A stretch of DNA of 47,285 nucleotides, taken from Nocardia ignorata NBRC 108230 (lineage in GTDB: Bacteria; Actinomycetota; Actinomycetes; Mycobacteriales; Mycobacteriaceae). Positions 43,461 through 47,285 of this stretch are shown in pieces. The notes below the pieces were generated by a model, which saw nothing but the letters and a program-made list of their open reading frames with translations, did no database searches and was not told the DNA's origin. How positions within the stretch are numbered: the stretch's first letter is position 1; every line of letters begins with the position of its first letter. Made by a program: the position numbers and the translations under genes. The DNA is taken from contig NZ_BDBI01000065.1 in NCBI RefSeq assembly GCF_001612905.1, positions 1 through 47,285 of the forward strand, read 5' to 3'.

Positions 43461-44084
43461 ATGGACGTCGTGTCTGCTCAAGAACTCGCTGTCGATCCGG
43501 CCGCCGCGGCGTGCCGGGTACTCGGATCGGTGTTGAGGTCGGGGCCGGTGGCGATGCGCATCGTGGAAGTCGAGGCCTACGGGAGCGATGCGACCGGGCC
43601 GTGGCCGGATCCGGCGGCGCACTCGTGGCCGGGACCGACCGCGCGCAACGCGGTGATGTTCGGTCCCGCCGGGCGGCTCTACGTGTACCGCTCGTACGGA
43701 ATTCACCTGTGCGTCAACGTGACCGCGGGCTTCGACGGTGTCGCGTGCGCGGTGCTCGTCCGGGCCGGGGAAGTGGTCGAGGGAGCCGAGATCGCCCGTG
43801 ACCGCAGGCCCGCCGCACGCACCGACGCCGACCTCGCGCGGGGACCGGGCAATGTGGGCAGTGCGCTGGGAATCAGCCCGTCCGACTACGGAACCGAGCT
43901 GTTCGACCGGTTCTCGCAGGTGCGGCTCGAGCTCAAGCCCCCGGTGCCGCTCGACGAGATCGCCTCGGGTCCGCGCGTGGGGGTGAGCCTGGCCGCCGAG
44001 GTGCCCTGGCGGTTCTGGTTGCCCGGCTCGTCGGCCGTCTCGACCTACCGGCGCAGTCCGCGTGCCACCAAACCCGCGATCTAG
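43461..44084 (+). CDS. mpg: 3-Methyladenine DNA glycosylase
   Basis: The 207-aa protein is an AAG/MPG-family glycosylase that removes alkylated purines to start base-excision repair. It shows RIVEVEAYG, HSWPGPTARNAVMFGPAGRLYVYRSYGIHLC (active-site loop), ARGPGNVGSALGI and GPRVGVSLAAEVPWRFW. It resembles M. tuberculosis Rv1688, which likewise lies next to tyrS. ATG 43461 has GGGTGAGA just upstream; GTG 43470 is an alternative matching the shorter mycobacterial N-terminus. Confidence 0.93.
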   Translation: MDVVSAQELAVDPAAAACRVLGSVLRSGPVAMRIVEVEAYGSDATGPWPDPAAHSWPGPTARNAVMFGPAGRLYVYRSYGIHLCVNVTAGFDGVACAVLVRAGEVVEGAEIARDRRPAARTDADLARGPGNVGSALGISPSDYGTELFDRFSQVRLELKPPVPLDEIASGPRVGVSLAAEVPWRFWLPGSSAVSTYRRSPRATKPAI

Positions 44085-44087
44085 CAG

Positions 44088-44101
44088 GAATTTCGAAATT
44101 C
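44088..44101. promoter_or_regulatory. 14-bp perfect palindrome GAATTTCGAAATTC
   Basis: It lies 3 bp after the mpg stop and 92 bp before the DoxX start. It is AT-rich in a GC-rich setting. It could be an operator for the DoxX gene; a terminator is less likely because there is no loop. Confidence 0.4.
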
Positions 44102-44192
44102 TTCGCCGACAGCGATGAGTTCTGCGGCGACGGTCCGTCCTATCAGTTGAACGCGCTACCCACCGAGCGCGACCGACCAGAAGGACGAGAAG

Positions 44193-44618
44193 ATGACCAC
44201 CGCCACGCTTTCCGCGAACTCCACCTCCGCCGCCACCTACCGCCCCGGCAAGATCCGCAACCGCGTCCTGTGGACCCTGCAGATCGTGCTCGGCCTGTTC
44301 TTCATCATCGCCTCCGGCGGCCCCAAGCTCGTCATCCCGAACACTCTGATGGAGAACGGCGCCGCGAACTTCACCATCCCCTTCGGCCTGCTGATCTTCA
44401 TCGGCGTGGTCGAGGTGGCGGGCGGTATCGGCCTCATGGTGCCGCGACTCAGCGGTCTCGCTGCCGTCGGCCTCTCCGTGCTCACCGTGCTCGCCGCCGC
44501 GACCCAGGCCTTCATCGCCGACCTGCCCGGAATGGCGATCTTCCCGCTGGTGCTCGCCGCGATCTTCGCCTGGATCGCCTACGAACGCCGCGCCACCATC
44601 ACCGCGCTGACGCGATGA
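44193..44618 (+). CDS. DoxX-like membrane protein
   Basis: The 141-aa protein has four transmembrane helices with VLWTLQIVLGLFFIIASGGPKL (DoxX-type first helix), FIGVVEVAGGIGLMVPRLSGLAAVGLSVL and FAWIAYERR. DoxX-like proteins are linked to quinone or thiosulfate redox and oxidative stress, but the function is usually unknown. The leader has AGAAGGACGAGAAG before the ATG. Its upstream region shares CCGTCCTATC (44135-44144) with CCGTCCTGTC in front of the broken oxidoreductase, suggesting control by the same ECF sigma factor. Confidence 0.88.
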   Translation: MTTATLSANSTSAATYRPGKIRNRVLWTLQIVLGLFFIIASGGPKLVIPNTLMENGAANFTIPFGLLIFIGVVEVAGGIGLMVPRLSGLAAVGLSVLTVLAAATQAFIADLPGMAIFPLVLAAIFAWIAYERRATITALTR

Positions 44619-44639
44619 GCCACAACCCGGCACGCTGAC

Positions 44640-44666
44640 GATCACCGGACACCGAGTCCGGTGATC
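44640..44666 (+). terminator. Terminator hairpin after DoxX
   Basis: GATCACCGGAC (44640-44650) pairs perfectly with GTCCGGTGATC (44656-44666) around a 5-nt loop, 21 bp after the DoxX stop. Confidence 0.8.
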
Positions 44667-44684
44667 TCGGCGTGTTCGGGGCAG

Positions 44685-44717
44685 TCCCGCGACCGAACGG
44701 TGGGTTCGGTCGCGGGA
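44685..44717. repeat. 14-bp perfect inverted repeat between DoxX and the hydrolase
   Basis: TCCCGCGACCGAAC (44685-44698) and GTTCGGTCGCGGGA (44704-44717) flank GGTGG. It is the second hairpin within 80 bp. It lies about 100 bp before the hydrolase start, so it may be a second terminator or a leader structure. Confidence 0.75.
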
Positions 44718-44819
44718 GACAAAGTGTCGGCGCGGATCTCGTCTGCGAAGCCACTGTGGCGCGCGCCACGCAGGTGCGACGATCAGGGACCGGTTCGAGA
44801 TCGCATCCCAGGAGCGCCC

Positions 44820-45665
44820 GTGTTCAGTTTTTCCAGCACCGACGGCACCGAGATCCATGTGCGCAGCTGGCTGCCATCGGACACCGAACCGCAGGGCATC
44901 GTGCAGATCGCGCACGGCATGGGCGAACACTCCGAGCGCTACGGCCATCTCGCCGAGCGGTTGTCCGCTCTCGGCTTCGCCGTCTACGCCGACGACCACC
45001 GAGGCCATGGCCTCAGCATGGGCGAGGTACCGGGCGAGCTGGGCCCCGACGGCTGGAACCTGCTCGTCGCCGACCTGGTGGCGCTCACCGAGATCCTGCG
45101 CGAACGTCATCCCGGCCTGCCGGTGACCGTCTTCGGGCACAGTCTCGGATCCTTCGCCGTGCAGCAGTACATCCTCGATCACGCCGACCTCGTCGACGAC
45201 GTCGTGCTCTGCGGGTCGACCGCCGTCGACGGGCTGTTCGCTGAGATGGCCGCGGCGGGCGGGGACCTGACCGCCTTCTTCAACGCCCGATTCCAGCCGA
45301 CCCGCACCGACGCCGACTGGATCAGCCGCGATGAAACCCAGGTCGACGCCTACATCGCCGATCCCTGGTGTGGCTTCGCCATCGACCCGACGAACCTCGG
45401 CGAGCTGGCCACCGTCGCCACCGAGCGGCTGGCGAAGCCGGTCGTGCGTCCCGATCTGCCCATCTATGTGATGGTCGGCGACCAGGACCCGCTCAACGCG
45501 GGACTGCGACTGAGCGATCTGCTGGTCCAGCGCTACCGCGACGCGGGCCTGACCGACCTCACCTATCGGGTCTACGCCGGTGCCAGGCACGAGGTACTCA
45601 ACGAAGTCGACCGCGACGAGGTCGAAGCCGAGCTGATCGCCTGGATCACCCGCGTCCGGACCTGA
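44820..45665 (+). CDS. Alpha/beta hydrolase (monoacylglycerol lipase-like)
   Basis: The 281-aa protein has QIAHGMGEHSERYGHLAERLSALGFAVYADDHRGHG, the nucleophile elbow GHSLGS (Ser108), the acid region MVGDQDPLN and the histidine in GARHEVLNE. This is the lysophospholipase/monoacylglycerol lipase pattern and it should hydrolyse acylglycerols. GTG 44820 has CAGGAG 6 nt upstream. Longer starts run through the hairpin region and are rejected. Confidence 0.9.
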   Translation: MFSFSSTDGTEIHVRSWLPSDTEPQGIVQIAHGMGEHSERYGHLAERLSALGFAVYADDHRGHGLSMGEVPGELGPDGWNLLVADLVALTEILRERHPGLPVTVFGHSLGSFAVQQYILDHADLVDDVVLCGSTAVDGLFAEMAAAGGDLTAFFNARFQPTRTDADWISRDETQVDAYIADPWCGFAIDPTNLGELATVATERLAKPVVRPDLPIYVMVGDQDPLNAGLRLSDLLVQRYRDAGLTDLTYRVYAGARHEVLNEVDRDEVEAELIAWITRVRT

Positions 45666-45716
45666 GGCCATAACCGGGGTGCGCCCGGCCGACGCGATGC
45701 GCAAAGATAGATCCTC

Positions 45717-47003
45717 GTGACCGGCGACATCTTCGACGAACTGACCTGGCGCGGCCTGATCGCGCAGTCCACCGACCTCGACGAGTTGCGCGCAGCCGCG
45801 GCCGCGCAGCCGTTGACGCTGTATGCCGGCTTCGACCCCACCGCCGCCAGCCTGCACGCGGGCCACCTCGTCCCGCTGCTCGCGCTCAAGCGCTTCCAGC
45901 GCGCGGGTCACCGCCCGATCGTGCTCGCCGGCGGCGCGACCGGCCTCATCGGCGACCCTCGTGACGTGGGTGAGCGCACCATGAACTCGACGGACACGGT
46001 CGCCGAATGGGCTCAGCGCATTCGCGGCCAGCTCGAGCGGTTCGTCGACCTGGACGATTCGCCGACCGGCGCGGTGATCGTGAACAACATGGACTGGACC
46101 GGGCCGCTCACCACCGTCGACTTCCTGCGCGATATCGGTAAGCACTTCTCGGTGAACGTCATGCTCGCCCGCGACACCGTCAAACGGCGTCTCGAAGGCG
46201 AAGGCATCTCCTACACCGAGTTCAGCTACATGCTGCTGCAAGCCAACGACTACCTGCAGCTGCGCCGTGAACACGGCTGCACACTGCAGGTCGGTGGCTC
46301 GGATCAGTGGGGCAACATCATCGCCGGCGTCGAACTCAACCGGCGTGTCGACGGGGCGCACGTGCACGCGCTCACCGTCCCCCTGGTGACCTCGGCCGAC
46401 GGCAAGAAGTTCGGCAAGTCCACCGGCGGCGGCAGCCTCTGGCTCGACCCGGAACTCACCAGCCCCTACGCCTGGTACCAGTACTTCGTGAACACCGCCG
46501 ACGCCGATGTCGTCCGGTACCTGCGCTGGTTCACCTTCCTGAGCCGCGAAGAACTCGACGAGCTGGAACAGGCCACCGCCGAACGGCCCTTCGCACGCGA
46601 GGCCCAGAAGCGGCTGGCCGCCGAAATGACGACCCTGGTGCACGGCGAAGCCGAGACCCGGGCGGTGGAACTGGCGAGCCAGGCCCTGTTCGGTCGTGGT
46701 GACCTGCGCGAACTGCCCGAGTCGACGCTCGGCGCGGCCCTGCGCGAGACCGCGATCGACGGCAAGGTCGCCGAGGTCGCGCCCGGCGAGCCCGACACCA
46801 TCGTCGACCTGCTCGTGGCCTCGGGCCTGTGCGAGAGCAGGGGAGCGGCACGGCGCGCGGTGAACGAAGGCGGTGCCTCGGTGAACAACGAGCGCATCAG
46901 CGACATCGACTGGACCCCGTCGGACACCGACTACCTGCACGGCCAGTGGCTGGTACTGCGTCGCGGAAAGAAGAACATGGCGGGTGTCCGTCGGATAGCC
47001 TGA
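45717..47003 (+). CDS. tyrS: Tyrosyl-tRNA synthetase
   Basis: The 428-aa class I synthetase charges tRNA-Tyr. It has the HIGH-type HAGH motif in DPTAASLHAGHLVPL, GGATGLIGDP, QVGGSDQWGNI, the KMSKS-type KFGKS (231-235) and a C-terminal S4 RNA-binding domain (about 360-428, ESRGAARRAVNEGGASVNNERI). GTG 45717 lacks a Shine-Dalgarno. GATAGAT just before it could be a -10, which would make the mRNA near-leaderless. As in M. tuberculosis it follows mpg, here with DoxX and the hydrolase between. Confidence 0.97.
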   Translation: MTGDIFDELTWRGLIAQSTDLDELRAAAAAQPLTLYAGFDPTAASLHAGHLVPLLALKRFQRAGHRPIVLAGGATGLIGDPRDVGERTMNSTDTVAEWAQRIRGQLERFVDLDDSPTGAVIVNNMDWTGPLTTVDFLRDIGKHFSVNVMLARDTVKRRLEGEGISYTEFSYMLLQANDYLQLRREHGCTLQVGGSDQWGNIIAGVELNRRVDGAHVHALTVPLVTSADGKKFGKSTGGGSLWLDPELTSPYAWYQYFVNTADADVVRYLRWFTFLSREELDELEQATAERPFAREAQKRLAAEMTTLVHGEAETRAVELASQALFGRGDLRELPESTLGAALRETAIDGKVAEVAPGEPDTIVDLLVASGLCESRGAARRAVNEGGASVNNERISDIDWTPSDTDYLHGQWLVLRRGKKNMAGVRRIA

Positions 47004-47015
47004 TCCAGGAGCGGA

Positions 47016-47045
47016 GGCCTGAATCACATTCGTGTGATTCAGGCC
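47016..47045 (+). terminator. Rho-independent-type terminator of tyrS
   Basis: GGCCTGAATCACA (47016-47028) pairs perfectly with TGTGATTCAGGCC (47033-47045) around a TTCG tetraloop, 12 bp after the tyrS stop. Outer GCGGA/TTCCGC can pair further. Confidence 0.92.
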
Positions 47046-47103
47046 GGTTCCGCAGCGTCCATCGAGGCGCTGACCTGCGGGGATCCGGTGGTGTCCAGGC
47101 GAT

Positions 47104-47132
47104 TTGACGTTGCGTTATCCGGCGCGTAACTT
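47104..47132 (+). promoter_or_regulatory. Promoter P1: TTGACG-N17-TAACTT
   Basis: A -35 at 47104-47109, an ideal 17-bp spacer and a -10 at 47127-47132, reading rightward away from tyrS. It is the first of two tandem near-consensus promoters. Confidence 0.55.
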
Positions 47133-47208
47133 ATTGGAAGTCGGAGCGACACGGACGCAAGAGCCGGAGAGCGCCTGACAGGCCAAGATCAAGTGACCAG
47201 GGTAACGA

Positions 47209-47237
47209 TTGACATCGCCTGGGAGCGTGGTTAGGCT
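47209..47237 (+). promoter_or_regulatory. Promoter P2: TTGACA-N17-TAGGCT, probable rRNA-operon promoter
   Basis: A perfect -35 TTGACA (47209-47214), a 17-bp spacer and TAGGCT (47232-47237), a -10 seen in rRNA promoters of mycolic-acid actinobacteria as I recall them. It is exactly 105 bp from P1. The transcript would begin around 47244 and no coding start follows before the window ends. An rrn leader and 16S gene probably lie just beyond. Confidence 0.55.
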
Positions 47238-47285
47238 GGAACAGTTGCCCAACGGAAGATCTGAAGAGATTCAGTGATCTGCTGG

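Noticed and set aside
43371..47027. 1218-codon open frame on the minus strand
   Set aside because: Antisense to mpg, DoxX, hydrolase and tyrS; no domain or ribosome site. Long stop-free antisense frames are expected at this GC content.

Overview
The window is GC-rich, densely packed actinobacterial DNA. The gene content (Mce protein, arginine cluster, Rv1683-like acyl-CoA synthetase/lipase fusion, mycobacterial-type tyrS neighbourhood) points to a mycolic-acid actinomycete, most probably Nocardia or a close relative. The backbone follows the order I recall for the M. tuberculosis Rv1652-Rv1689 region (argCJBDFR, argG, argH ... Rv1683, Rv1684, TetR, ABC permease, ABC ATPase, mpg, tyrS). Lineage-specific cassettes are inserted into it.

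Layout. 1-5.5 kb: a leftward aromatic catabolic operon (extradiol dioxygenase, FAH-family hydrolase, FAD monooxygenase, SDR) running by 4-11 bp overlaps into a truncated Mce-family lipoprotein gene, with a divergent TetR gene. 5.6-6.8 kb: cation/proton antiporter. 6.8-18.4 kb: the arginine regulon, argCJBDFR, then argG and argH. argC and argG share nearly identical ArgR-box/-10 promoters. Within this block lie a doubly broken Fic gene, an aldose-epimerase-like gene and three unannotated 44-50 aa hydrophobic peptide genes that look like PorA/PorH-type mycomembrane channel peptides. 18.4-21.3 kb: SMR transporter, threonine dehydratase, serine hydrolase. 21.4-24.8 kb: GntR regulator, NCS1 permease, hydantoin racemase and a small unknown protein.

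25.0-28.7 kb: a leftward three-gene 2-methylisoborneol operon. It holds a family 2B encapsulin shell with an inserted cyclic-nucleotide-binding domain, 2-MIB synthase with a long disordered N-terminal tail, and GPP C-methyltransferase. A perfect 24-bp palindrome precedes it. A 496-bp divergent region rich in dyads, including an ideal Crp site, separates it from the Rv1683-like fusion gene (29.2-32.1 kb). 32.2-37.2 kb: a cell-envelope sugar cassette (WecE-like aminotransferase, polyprenyl-phosphate GT2, YfhO-like membrane protein, GtrA) inserted between the Rv1683 and Rv1684 homologues. 37.2-39.7 kb: Trm112-like protein, TetR, ABC exporter. 39.7-44.6 kb: multicopper oxidase, then an NDH-2-like oxidoreductase and an ECF41/SigJ-type sigma factor, each with a one-base frameshift, then mpg and DoxX. 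44.8-47.0 kb: alpha/beta hydrolase and tyrS. The last ~180 bp carry two consensus-like promoters in tandem, as expected upstream of an rRNA operon beginning beyond the window.

All functional calls are from reading motifs and from memory of the families; no database search was run.
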